64,000 nt of DNA, taken from contig JBLDXI010000030.1 in NCBI GenBank assembly GCA_047495785.1, positions 372,001 through 436,000 on the forward strand, given 5' to 3'. Shown one piece after another: positions 12,010 to 23,292 of the stretch. The notes under the pieces are model-generated. The model was not told the origin of the DNA and did no database searches. It worked only from the letters and a program-made list of their open reading frames with translations. The stretch's first letter is position 1, and every line of letters starts with the position of its first letter. The translations under genes and the position numbers were made by a program. This stretch comes from Lepidodermella squamata. Taxonomy: Eukaryota; Gastrotricha.

Positions 12010-12225
12010 GTTGCAACCGAGAGTCTCAAAGTGATTGCCCTCTTGAAACTTGCAAATGGTATTGACGCCTTGCAAGTGGCCGAAATAAAATGCGAGGCGT
12101 AAGCGGACCTTTGCTATCGAATAGCAAAACACCCCGACAAATAGAGACATCGCAAAGTAAAGCAGCTGTAGAAAAGACGAGCTTTTGTAAGCTCGTTATC
12201 TTACGTTACCTTTTTTGACAATTCC
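12010..12225 (+). pseudogene. Relic of a SEA-mucin gene 3' end
   Basis: About 215 bp align with the final coding part of the 4236-7078 gene (about 6830-7060): for example gacctttgctatcgaatagcaa occurs in both, as does the run encoding the region just before the hydrophobic tail. Small indels and frame changes break it, and no upstream exons remain. The 3' flank matches the downstream flank of the 4236-7078 gene without the Crypton-like element, so this relic records the pre-insertion state. Confidence 0.7.
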
Positions 12226-12527
12226 ACTTGATTCAAAACGTGATTTGTATCATGTTTGCTCGTTGTTAGAATTGGTTTTTTCCTTTCTTGATTAAAAAAG
12301 GATGCATTTCATTACCGTTTGTTTTCCCATCTCCAGGGAATTCAGAATTCACATTTATTTTCCATTACGCGAATTAAGGACCATCTGGAGACTTCCAAAT
12401 CTTGGTTTCCTCCATCTTGAGCTTTATTTGCTTATTATCAAGTACCATCCGTTTTGGAATAGCTGAATAGTGCTATGAAACTAGTGTAGCTGTGCAACGC
12501 TATTTTTCGAACATTGGTTTCTTGAAA

Positions 12528-15453
12528 ATGGTTCCGATCAGCTTCCTCTTGCTTGCAGTAGTACCTTATGCCCTGAGCTACGAGTCGTGCAAATGGAACG
12601 CCACGGTCGCAAATGAACTTAAGACGCAAAGTGTTGTTAGTTACTTAGCTCCCCCGGCTGGTTTCGACCCAACAAGTGACAAAACCTTCCAATTAGGCAA
12701 CATCGTTAGTGTGCAGTGCAGTTCGACCGGTGTGAATACAACGACCAAGTGCCTGGACGGTGGCTGGTGGTCGAAATATGTCACGGGTTGCTCGAATTTC
12801 AGTAAGTGAGGACAAAATCGGATTAAATTAGACGAGATTTACAATATTGAATCGTAGCTTTAACTAGTGAACAAAGCAACCAACGGTGCAATTGGCCTGA
12901 ATCGCAACTACCGGATCACATGTACGTGCTAACGAGAGATCTCAGACAGATTTGGGTGAATACTTCGACTACAACTGGCTTTTCCAATTCCGAGACCATA
13001 ATGCACGTCTGCCCGTCTGGGTCTTACATCGAAGCTACCTGCTTGAACTCTAATTTTTTGCCCAACCCCAGTGGTTATAAATGTGGGGACCCACCGTCGT
13101 CGGTTGTACCTCCGTCAAAGCTGGTGGGTTATTGGCCGTTAACCGCAGATACGAACTTCAGGTCACTATACCCAAGCATGCCAGATTTCGAGCAGATCAA
13201 CAGCGCTATCTCTCGCCCGGATGAGCCGATGAAAACGACAGGCGCCATGATCGGAAGTGCTCCGCTTGGGACGCTAAAAATCCCAGCCTTACCAATAAAA
13301 GGCCCCTTTTCTTCTTGGACAATATCGTTTTTCGCAACTGGAAATACAATAGGCGAGTTGATACGCATCAAACTCAGCCAAACCGAAGCGCATTTAATTG
13401 AAGTTGCCGCGGGAAAGTTGACTGTGACCCTGAGATCTCAAGGCGCTCACGTCATTTCTTTTACCCAATTCGGAACTGTCAAAGGCTATGTGTTGTACAT
13501 GATAGCTTACGACTCGATTTCACAACAGGTGTCCTGCGTTTCATCGGGCGCACTCAGTGCCGCAGTGAAACTCGGCCAGCTGTCAGATGGAACAATATCG
13601 GCTTCAACTGTCGGCCTTTCCGTTTCCGAGAAGTGAGATATTTCTTTCCTGCTGAATTTCGTCTATTAGCATCGATTTCAGGACAACGAGCGAAGGGACC
13701 TTCGCATGTCTGATGATTTTCCAAACTTATTATAGTGACCAGGACTCAGCAGATTTACTAATGCGTTACTGCGTGGGGGGTAAGATCTATTCATTCATTA
13801 CATATTATTCTTGTAAAAACTGCTGTCCCCAGTTATGACAGCTCCAGTTTATATGGCTGACAAATGCCCGAGCCGAAATTGGATTTACGACGAAGGCCTA
13901 TCAATCAATATCGCCAATTATCGTAACTTCAGTTTTACACTGGCTTCAACAACATCTAAGCCAGTTTTTTATTTGAAGATAAACAGTATTATCGAGGGGC
14001 TGCTGCTGAATTCGGTCGAAGTATTCGTTTGTCGGCTATGGGGCAGAAAGGCATTGTTTGGTGTTCATCGGTTTGTTTTTCGTTATTGCGGATAACTTCA
14101 AATTTAACATCTTTCAAACAGTCTTTCAGTGCTTCTCTGGATTTCTACATCGATTTCGACATGACGTTCGACTTTGAGAAAGCAAATCTCGAGTTTTGGT
14201 TCGTCGCAACTCCTACGTCTTTGGACCTAACAAAGGGCTCGATCGATAGCCGAGGAATAAATGTCAACAACGATCGATTTGTCGGAATGCTAGTAACTCG
14301 AGGTGCATCTATGTTGTATGAAGTATACGTTTCTAACACCACTGGACCTCTCTCGAACGCAATCCAGAAATATACGAATTTCCACTCCCCTCCGCCTGAT
14401 TCTGGAATTGTAATCTATAAATGCGGTGTTACCTTGATCATCGCCAGCAAGAGAAGTTCGGGCATTGAGGTATTGATCATTATTGACGTGCCGGAGTTCC
14501 ACGCAATAACAGATCCGATAACGTTTGGCCTTTTTGCGGATTATCCAATTCATGCGCCTCCAACCAAAACAATGGTCTATCTTCATCACGTCAAGTATTA
14601 CACAAATGGAGCCCTAACAACGAGCTCATCCTCAACTTCGACATCGGTATCAACAAGCACCTCAACAACAACATCAGCGTCAACATCCTCGAAGTCCACA
14701 GCAGCATCAGCATCGACCTCAACGCCAATGGCATCGGCTTCAGCTTTAGCATCATCGAAATCCCCCTCAACAGCAGCATCAGCCTTAACATCATCAAAAT
14801 CTTCATCAACCTCGGCATCAACACTAACATCAAAATCAACATCAGCCATAATAAGTCGTTCATCCGTACCGACAAGCTCCGCAAAACCTTGGCTCAACTA
14901 CGAGATATCAGCCTATTTGAAGATAGAAGGCAACAACATTACAATACCTGCATCCAATATGACAATCACCACAGATCCTTGGGACCAAGCCTTGAATCAA
15001 TCGCAGTCAAAAACGTTTATTGCCCTATCAAACTTCATGATGCCAGTAATTTGGGATTTGGCGAACTCGAGCGCTCGAAATTTGAATTGCGAGGTCATTT
15101 GGGTCAATATTACCAGCTTTCGAAAGGGTAGCATCATTTCTGACTATATTGTCGCCCTGCGGAGTTTGACGCAGCTGTCTGAGGAGGAAATCAAGGTCAA
15201 GGTGGAGAAGGCAATGGTGGCTTTAAAGACTGCTGCGAATGCTGTACTAGCCAATGGCTTGCAAGCATACCGCCTTAGCGAGGTTTCTATTCAGAAGATA
15301 GGTGGCCAGGTTTTGAAAGCTCCTGGAGTAACAACAACTCAAAAAATTCAATCGGATCAAGATAATAACAATGGCAATGACAATATAAGCTTTAGCGGCC
15401 TACTGCTATTTGGAATAATAATCATTTCATCCCAGACTTACATAACTATATAG
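12528..15453 (+). CDS. Secreted sushi/LamG-like/SEA mucin-like protein with long Ser/Thr linker (six exons)
   Basis: Model: 12528-12801, 12858-13632, 13682-13779, 13833-13922, 13979-14070, 14122-15453 (886 aa). The ATG at 12528 is chosen because the paralogue at 9590 shares it while the more upstream Met is not conserved; it gives the signal peptide MVPISFLLLAVVPYALS. Domains follow the family order: sushi-like Cys module, ConA/LamG-like region (SKLVGYWPLTADT), second beta region, then a ~95-residue Ser/Thr/Ala linker (about 14610-14890), SEA domain with FRKGSIISDYIVALRS and a hydrophobic tail (LLLFGIIIISSQTYITI). The linker is the longest in the array and is built of imperfect short repeats, as in mucins that vary in repeat number. 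Confidence 0.85.
14610..14890 (+). repeat. Degenerate Ser/Thr-coding repeat (mucin-like linker)
   Basis: Imperfect (tcaacatca)-type triplet-based repeats encode Ser, Thr and Ala. They produce long artefactual open frames on the minus strand. The equivalent linker is ~20 codons in the 917 gene and ~60 in the 4236 gene, so length varies strongly between paralogues. Confidence 0.7.
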
Positions 15454-16220
15454 ATCCTAAACTCTGACCTATTAAGCTAAGATTATCGCTTACAGGATTT
15501 ATCTTGTCACTTGATAAATGATAAATATAGTGAAAATCTGTCAATAAACATTGTGGTTTCGCACTACGGATCAAGAACTGTTCATAGTTGCGCCGGATCC
15601 GTCTTGTCTTCAATTTCGCCATTTCCCTTGTTGGCGCTTGGTCGTCCATGATGTCGCCCATTACCGGCGCTTTGTCAAAACTCAATCGAGTGGTTAACTG
15701 GTGACTTAATCGCATATGGGATGCTATAAGCACCACAGTCATGCCAATTCGCAAACAAGCTTATCGAGCAGGATCAGGAAGATTTCAGCTACACTAACTA
15801 CTAACTACCTCGGCGACATGGAGGCTGTTTGTCGATGAATGAGGTCAAAACAAAAATTGCAGCGTTTTGCACTCAAAAGCTAAGAACAACTCCCAGGCCA
15901 GCTGCCTAATCGCACTAGCAGTGGGCGACTTTACATTAATGCCTAATAATAATAATACTTAAATTATTTGCTATAGGATGTTCGAGAATAATATTAAAAA
16001 ATTATCATTATTATTATATTTACCACTGATGCTAACAAACAATTGCTTCGTATCGTCCCCTACAACCAAGCTAATTTCGGATAGAATGTATGCTCAGTTG
16101 TCGACGAGTTAAAAATAAAATGGTCCATAAACATCCTCAAGCTGCTCGATCATCCATAGTTTCATCCAGTCATTCATCCGCTTTTCGTTTTAATTAAAAT
16201 TGTCAATTAAAACCTTGGTT
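15454..16220. other. Intergenic
   Basis: No convincing gene. A minus-strand open frame at 15446-15754 has no signal peptide, splice support or recognisable domain. AATAAA-like signals for the upstream gene occur near 15544. Confidence 0.5.
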
Positions 16221-17746
16221 ATGGCTTTCAGACTGGCTGTTATCGCGGCGACATTAGGCATTGTCGTTAGTCGTAAGTTACCGTCTCTCTAATCCTTCCT
16301 AGGCTCATGTCGATTTCGCCTTTTCAGAAACAACTGTCAGTCCTGCGAAGACTGTCGAATGCTCGGCTGGAGTGAGCACGACCGACGCGTTCAATACCGA
16401 CGGCATGCTGTACGATCTCAACTATCGGTATGTCTACTGCCCCGACGGCAGCTACTTGACCTCGTGGAAGCTCAAATTCACTCCGAATGCGTCTGCTTCG
16501 TCTGCCCAGTATGAATACAAGTGCTGCAAGGCGCCGTCTGTCGGAAAGTGCAGACAGGTTACGAATGACCTGACGGATGGTAATGGCTTTGCTGCTGTCT
16601 CCCTCGAAAAACAGGATATCAAGTGCAACGCGAATGAGTTTCTGAAAGGCTTCCACCTGACCACATTGTGGAGTCAGATCAGATTCAACTACGCATGCTG
16701 CCAGGTTAGTATCGAGATCGTGTACCAAATTTACCTACGAGCTCGTAAGGTTCGACTGAAACAAGCGTATGGTGAGATCCCCCACTTTGGGGGAGGTTTC
16801 TGATGGCCAAGGCCTAAGAGTCCAGAAAACGTTCAGATTATCAGGCGCCATCTCACCATCTCACATGTTTATTTTTCATTTCCAGATTGAAGGCGAATTC
16901 GATGTTATTCCCAGGGCGCTAACAACCGATTACGACAAGGAAAGTAACAAAACGACGACCTTAGACCGCCACAATCTCGCCTGCGCGGACGGTGAGCTCA
17001 TGCAGAGGTGGCACCTGCAACGCGATGTAGACCAGGGTATGGTGCGCTTTGAATACACATGCGCTAAAATCAATCTGCGTGAGTTGCAATCCGCACAAGA
17101 CAGGTTTAAATTGAAAAATATTGCTTCCATGTAGCTCCGAAGTGGTACGAGAAGTGCTCTAATGCCACCCTGAAAACCAGACTGGCCGATGACCCTGATG
17201 GCAAAACGTACCAGCTCAATTTGCAGACCGTGCAATGTCCCGAGAGGAACTACATCACTTCCTTCGGACTGGCCAGGCCTAGCGCAACCACCGTCCAGTA
17301 CGCGTACACGTGTTGCGCTGCCCCCATGGTGCCGGTGTGCCGCGAAATCCAGAACGCTTGGACCCCTGGCTACTACGGCGACACCAACTTTCTGGACAGG
17401 CAAGCTGTCATATGCAAAGCTAACGAAGTCCTGAACCGATTTGTCCTAGTTACCGACCGTCTCACAATTGCCGAAGGTTCAATTACCTACTACTACACTT
17501 GCTGCTCGGTGCGAATTTCAGAATTCAAACTGCTACTGTTTTAATAAAATGTGTTTACAGGTCACAGGTAAGGTCACCACTACCAACCATGTGACTGATG
17601 AAATCGACCACAAGGGCAAAACGTTTGCTCTCGCCAACTACCGCCCGACCTGTCCCGACGGCAGGTTGCTGCAACAGTTCCAACTGAAGCGCGGTCCTGG
17701 CGGCAACCACCGATACGAGTACACCTGTGCTAAGGTCGAGGAGTGA
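16221..17746 (+). CDS. Secreted protein with six Cys repeats (dermatopontin-like pattern)
   Basis: Model: 16221-16272, 16328-16704, 16886-17078, 17135-17508, 17561-17746 (393 aa). Signal peptide MAFRLAVIAATLGIVVS. The mature part is six repeats of about 60 residues, each with a C-x-(D/N)-(G/E/R)-x-(L/Y) start, a hydrophobic F/W-x-L strand, and a YxYxCC or YxYxCA end (YEYKCC, FNYACC, FEYTCA, YAYTCC, YYYTCC, YEYTCA). Repeats alternate between CC and CA endings, as if three two-repeat units had been duplicated. The C...G...x-Y-x-C-C layout resembles dermatopontin-type repeats but the DRxW signature is missing, so this assignment is weak. Likely an extracellular matrix or immune-type secreted protein. 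An AATAAA lies at about 17808. Confidence 0.7.
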
Positions 17747-19248
17747 ATAGGACAAGAGGAGCAGCTTGCAGTTTAGTCGAGAAATTGATGGTAAATTATG
17801 GTTGAAGGGAATAAATCGTAATCATTCATTACTCGAGGCGGTTGATAGTCAGCAGATTAGTGATCAGCGTTGAATGAATAAAACGAGGCATAATGTGTGA
17901 ACATTTTGATTCAGGAAGTCCCCCCATCTCATGATTCCTAGTCACCCTCTTGTCTATCCTCTATTTATTCGTACAGTTCTGAGCTAGCTTTCGACGCACG
18001 GTTTCTAAGATTTTTCGACCTCCTGAAAACATACAAGGGATATTACGAAAAATTCCGGGCACTTGGTGCGTTAACAGAAACTTTGATCAACACTATGTCT
18101 AGCACCACCTGCGAGGAAATACTTCCAAACCATGTTACTAATCGCCTAGATAGCGCGGCGAATACCCAATAAGAGTGGGGTCATAAAATATAAAGTAACT
18201 CTACCTATTTATTGATTCTCATGATTCTGATAATTGATCCTCATTTATTCAAAATATCTGTGAACGATCTAGGCCTAGTTATTAAACATCCGAAAACTGG
18301 CCGAAAATTCTTCGTAAAAATAAAAAAATACCACTCAGGGTGTATCTCAGGGAGCTCGAACTGACTGGGTTTGGTGTAATCCTAAAATCCGAATCCCTTT
18401 AACGAATGAACGATATCCAATTGGAATAAATCTATGCCTCTGACTCAACGAGAATCTGAACTTTCGAAGAAGCTCAATAATTTTCACGTTAATGTGGAGC
18501 CAATTTTGTTGTTGTTTTGTATTATCAATATCAAAATGGACAAATGGAATTTGAACCGGACTGAATTTGACTCTGATTTTTCTGCCGGCTATGAGTGAGT
18601 GGATTGCCCGATTAACATTGTTGTAAGCAGACTTAAGCTCTTAAATTAATAAATAAATGCTTCCTTTATGTCGATTTTCCTTTTCCCTATCAGTTCCGCG
18701 GTCCTACTTCGCTCCATGAATGTGGTCTGTAATCGCAACACAAATTTCCAGCGAACTGGGTGAAATCTGATTTTATCAACCTTTTTCAACTTTATTGAAC
18801 TAAATGTAATTTTGGCTTACCTGATATGTTTTTGACAATTGATAAGCCCGAAGTTAAATAAAGAGCGGGAGTTCGAAGAACTCTGGGCTTTCTGCTTTTT
18901 GGGTTCTGTTTTATCTTGTTCTGGGCTTTTTATTTAATTTCCCTTGAAAATTTCCAGCGCGATTTATGCCAATTTTCCAATTCGCTGAATGAACGTGGCG
19001 ATCGGTTACTTCAGCCGGCCGGACATGCATTATTCAGCAGCCGGTTGTCACCAACAAACCATTAATCACATAGACACACTACGCGCATGCAAACACTACG
19101 CGCGTGCGTGGTGATATCACACATTGCCTATCACTCAATCGCTGCCGAGGGGGAGCAATTTCCCGTGGGGCTGGTGCGTCCATCCAGCCTATATCAATAT
19201 ACAACCGGGGGAACAATAATATTCGGTCAAACCTTATACAGAGATAAA
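17747..19248. other. Intergenic
   Basis: AT-rich, no supported gene. The only clear signals are polyadenylation-type AATAAA motifs just after 17746 and a TATA-like stretch (ctatatcaatata) at about 19190 ahead of the lectin gene. Confidence 0.5.
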
Positions 19249-19689
19249 ATGCTTATCGAAATTGTAGCAATTCTAACTTTGCTTAACTTTGCCTCAATTC
19301 AAGCGCTAGATCGATGCGTCTCTAAGTTGGACCACGGCGTTTGCAGGCAGAGTTTGACATCGGAAAATGGGCGATGTAGCCTTCAAGTTCAGCCTGACAT
19401 GAACGTTGTGCTCTACAACGCGTTCGGCAAGCAAATCTGGGCTACAAATACGGCTGAGCGACTTCAAATTCGCCATTCGTTGGTCATGCAGCCTGATGGA
19501 AATCTCGTGCTGTACAGGTCTTGCAAACCGAGAAAGGCGAAGTGTATCAGCCCGGTTTGGAGTTCTGGCACGGCTGGTTTCGGCGATGGGCCGTACACTT
19601 TGAAGGTTCAAAATGATTGCAATCTTGTCATCTACGACAGCAATTTGCTGCCGGTTTGGGCGACAAATACTCACGATAGGAACCGCTAG
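19249..19689 (+). CDS. Secreted bulb-type (B-type) mannose-binding lectin, intronless
   Basis: 146 aa. Signal peptide MLIEIVAILTLLNFASIQA, then one bulb-type lectin beta-prism. All three sugar-binding motifs of the family (Q-x-D-x-N-x-V-x-Y) are complete or near-complete: QPDMNVVLY, QPDGNLVLY and QNDCNLVIY. IWATNT and VWATNT repeats mark the internal symmetry. The ATG at 19249 is chosen because the longer frame from 19087 lacks a signal peptide. Four or more Cys suggest disulfides. Likely secreted, binding mannose-type glycans, perhaps in defence. The lack of introns, unlike its neighbours, could reflect retroposition or transfer, but base composition is not obviously different. Confidence 0.88.
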   Translation: MLIEIVAILTLLNFASIQALDRCVSKLDHGVCRQSLTSENGRCSLQVQPDMNVVLYNAFGKQIWATNTAERLQIRHSLVMQPDGNLVLYRSCKPRKAKCISPVWSSGTAGFGDGPYTLKVQNDCNLVIYDSNLLPVWATNTHDRNR

Positions 19690-20793
19690 TTGGTTTCCTC
19701 ATGGTTTCACTTTTGAAAACTTGTATAATTTCGATTCTTTGAAAGAATTCTTATAATGCTGAGAACTTGGTGTTATTCAAATAAAGCTTCAACTATTGCA
19801 AGACGACTGTTCCCAAGCAATATCAGCTCAATAGTTTGCGGGCTCGGCAAAAGACAAGAAATAACACCGGGCTTTATTAAAAAATAGATAAATCAGTTTC
19901 GAGTAGAGGCATTAACGCAGCAGGCAATGTGTAGTATTCAGCTAAGATTGAACATCATTTCGTGATTTTTCCTATGAAAATGAAGCAATGCAAATAAAAA
20001 ACAAGCTGAATTCTTAGCTTACCGCTGATTGCACACTTTGTTTAGAGGAATTATTAGCGGTCGTTTTGTCCATTTTAGCCATTATTTTTTTCCATGCCTG
20101 TTAACATTTTGAACCATATTGCAAAAATTCAATGTATCGTTTTACACGCTTGGTAAGTGGTATGCTACCTTAACTTGGGTGCGAAGTACCCAAGTGCTAG
20201 CTCCATGCCTCCAGCTAAAACAGCCACAGGGGGACCGTTTGGTTTTTTCGGATGGGCCAAGATGGGGGATTCGGATAATAATAAAGCCCTGGATGCTTTG
20301 ATATTGCTCAGCTCCCCAAGAAATAAAAAGGCCTTTAATTAACCTCGAAACTTGAGAACTTGAGAAATAATGGGACATATAGTTAATAAAAACATTCACG
20401 TGAACATATCAAATCGCAGGGTCAGGACGGAAGTTTACCGGCATTCAATATCAGTTTCCTTTCAGTCCCTCCAGCTGAAATCGATCTGTTTTTATGAGAT
20501 GGGCCAAACTTGGTATGAGAAACAATTCCGTCGATTCGAAAGCTATCCCTGGGGAGAGAAATGTGGGATTTATTTACCCTAGAACCGCAAAATTTGCAAT
20601 TCGAGCCCGCTTGCCCGAAGGGGTGTAAAAGTCTCAGGCATTGCAAAAATAAGCATGACATGGATTACTTGGTATAACCACTATCGATTTGAAGTATATT
20701 TTAAACTTTCTTCACTGTTTCTAGGCAGGTTCGTGCTTGCTGCCCAGTCCCTCCCAAAACTGCTTAAATTCGGGTGGAATAGGGTGCTTAATC
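19690..20793. other. Intergenic
   Basis: No firmly supported gene. A minus-strand ATG exon-like stretch (MAKMDKTTANNSSKQ) ends at a good donor (gcg|gtaagc) near 20028, but I cannot find downstream exons that give a real protein. Polyadenylation AATAAA for the lectin gene is near 19780. Confidence 0.4.
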
Positions 20794-21061
20794 TTAAATT
20801 GCCAACGGATAATAAGTTTTGACCAACGGAATCAGTGGGACATACTGGAGTCATATATCAATATTTAAGCGTAATAAACTGATTAAGTAGATGCAAACAC
20901 TTCAAACTTACCCAATCCTTAGCATCAGAAGCTGCTGTCCTTTCGATATTTGTTAATTTAAGGCGGAAGGAAGCCACTCTAGCTTTCGATTCCTCGACGG
21001 GCGGCCATTTCGCTCCATTTATCGCGAGAACTACGTTTTTGACAACCAAACGTTGCTGCAT
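20794..21061 (-). CDS. Possible small two-exon protein, unrecognised
   Basis: Exon 1 21061-20912 (50 codons, MQQRLVVKNVVLAINGAKW...) ends at a good donor (ttgg|gtaagttt). A candidate acceptor (tgactccag) at about 20845 leads to exon 2 20844-20794 and a TAA, giving 66 aa without a signal peptide. The open exon with a consensus donor is the main support. Other downstream exons are possible, and no family is recognised. Confidence 0.35.
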
Positions 21062-22902
21062 TCTTAAAATTGCTTTATTCCGATAAAGAATAAAATACTA
21101 GAATTTGGCAGGACCACGGTCACTTTAAAATACCGACTGATAGCCGAAATTTAGCTAATTATTTTACGAGTGATAAGCAGAAAAACGTGAAAATATTTAG
21201 CCGACTCGAGGTGTTGATGTTGTGTTTTGATATTCGCAGGCCTTTTGCGTGTATTCAGCTGTTTTAACGAGCGCATACAGTAATATACTAATAATATATG
21301 CATAATTGATAGCTGTATATGGTAATCATAATAATAAAATTAACGCTATACCCGTATGTGTGTGTGTGTATCAGAATGTGTTTTTTTTAACTCGCTCAGA
21401 AATATATAGCCATTAAATGCATTTAGGCGTGATGCTGGCGCGTACCTGCAGTGCTCGTCGGTGCGATCAAAATTCAATTAATACAAAACACGGAGTGCGC
21501 GTATATATCTTTATGCAACGTTTTTTGCGGTGCTTCATGACAAAAACTGGCAAATAATGAATTTGTTCTCATTCACAACTATCATGGTACTATCAGGAAA
21601 AAGTAACCTTTCTTGAGCTTCTGTTTACGAACGGCGTCACAGAACCGCAAACAGCTGTTCGCCGGATTTGTTTTTCACAACTGTGGAACCCAAATTCGCT
21701 ATTTTGCCACAGTATTTTCAATTTTCATTAATTACTTGAAAAATATCGGGATTTCTACAATTCAAAATCTCACTAAGTTCTCTGCACGAACAATTTGCTG
21801 GCATTGAAGTCTTAAGGCTTGTTGAGGTCTATTACCAAAACCCCAGTATAAGACTATACGTTTATGCAATGAAATTGATTGATCACACGTTTTGATCACG
21901 TGTGCACGTGTGACCTTTGACCTGCAAAACAGGAGTATAATGCAGTCCTAATAATTCCCACGGTTCCGATAAGATGCGGGTAATTTATTTTTTTAAACCT
22001 CAATTAAGCTGGTAAATTGGCATATTCCTGATAATCTGAGGGTGCATACAATTTCGAGGCTCATTTCATTGTGACATCGTACAGTGCTCATAAAAAGTCA
22101 TGTCAACTGAAGAAAAGAGGCACGCGCCGCCAAAATTTTCGAAAATTTTTTTTGCACGTGCCAGCGTGTTATTTACGCCCAATTCTCACTAAATTTCATC
22201 AAGTCAATAGTAAAAGACCTAAAAAGAGTAGATTGATAATGAGAGTAAAACATTGGTGATGAATCTCGCCAAATATTATACCAATCCACCTAATCCACCT
22301 AATCCGCCTAATCCGCCTAATCCGCCTAATCCGCCTAATCCGCCTAATCCACCTAATTCGCCTTTACTGAGAGCTTAGAATTATGGTTTTCAGCTTTGAG
22401 GAGCTAATTGTAGGTTTAAGGACGCCAAATCGCTGACTCAAGGAAAGATCAACAGTGAATAGACAGATAGTATTCGGCTAGAGTTTATTAGTTTGAATCT
22501 AAAATGTGATGACACTGGCCCTCACCAAAAAACTTTCCAAATGAGCTTTGAAGATGGCGAAGATTAAGAGATATTACAAAATTGGAATTAAAATATAGCG
22601 ACAAATGGAGCGATAATTCAATGTAAGGAGAGATAATCGGTAATCGTTCATAAAACAAAAAAATATAATTTTATCAAGCAAAAAAACTGCCTCTTAAATC
22701 AAAAATTTCCGTTACAGAGCATGTTTAAATGGATGAGATTGTGTTGTTTATGTGTTAGTTTTTCATTAAAGCCGGGGCCGTGTTTGAAGAACATGTGCAA
22801 AATGAATGAATTAATGGACTTGGCACGTGCCAGTGTTCAGCTACTATGACATGACTTTTTCATGGCTCTGTATGAGTCAACTTTCTCATGTTTTATCTTG
22901 TG
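21062..22902. other. Intergenic
   Basis: AT-rich, no supported gene. Contains a short GT microsatellite near 21357 and the 9-bp minisatellite at 22283-22363. Confidence 0.5.
22283..22363 (+). repeat. 9-bp minisatellite (AATCCGCCT)x9
   Basis: Nine head-to-tail 9-bp units, nearly perfect (A/G and T/C variants at the edges). It is not inside a supported open frame. Confidence 0.9.
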
Positions 22903-23292
22903 TTATTCGCATCTGCAGACGTTATGAAATCCAGACCATGAAGGAGCCCTGTGGCAGAACAATGAAATTTCAGTTGATTAATTCGAAGTAAAGCTTACAG
23001 GCCTGCACAGCAAGGAGTACCGCCGCGGCAGTCTTCGTACTTCCCAGCGCATGTTGGCTCCTGCTGATCTTGGGAGCAGAAGCATATGGCGCCCCATACA
23101 CGCGTATGTGCCGTGCTACAATTTTTCGAAGTTGCTAGAGGACATTTTGAAAGGGTGATCATCTTACAGGCCTGGGCAGCAGTCTTCATCAAGGCAGCTC
23201 TGGCCAACACCTGCACAATTTTGTGCGGTCCCCGAAGGAATGACTACAGAGATGACGGCAAAAACAGCCACGCAAACAAAGATACGGTTCAT
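22903..23292 (-). CDS. Secreted double cystine-knot-like peptide, copy A (three exons)
   Basis: Exons 23292-23168, 23115-22999, 22948-22903 (95 aa). Signal peptide MNRIFVCVAVFAVISVVI..., then two Cys modules with the same plan: C-x6-C-x4-CC-x13-C-x-C and C-x6-C-x5-CC-x13-C-x-C, the order expected of an inhibitor-cystine-knot fold. Both introns are phase 2 and cut each module at the same place, right after the CC-x-G-L segment, so the two-module gene looks like an exon duplication. TATA-like ttatat sits ~85 bp upstream of the ATG. Could be an antimicrobial, protease-inhibitor or toxin-like peptide; the sequence does not decide. Confidence 0.8.

Noticed and set aside
14591-14897. Two long minus-strand open frames (Leu/Met-rich and Asp/Val-rich)
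   Set aside because: They are the reverse complement of the Ser/Thr repeat linker; composition is an artefact of the triplet repeat.
22283-22363. CRISPR-like array
   Set aside because: A simple 9-bp tandem repeat without spacers, in an animal genome.
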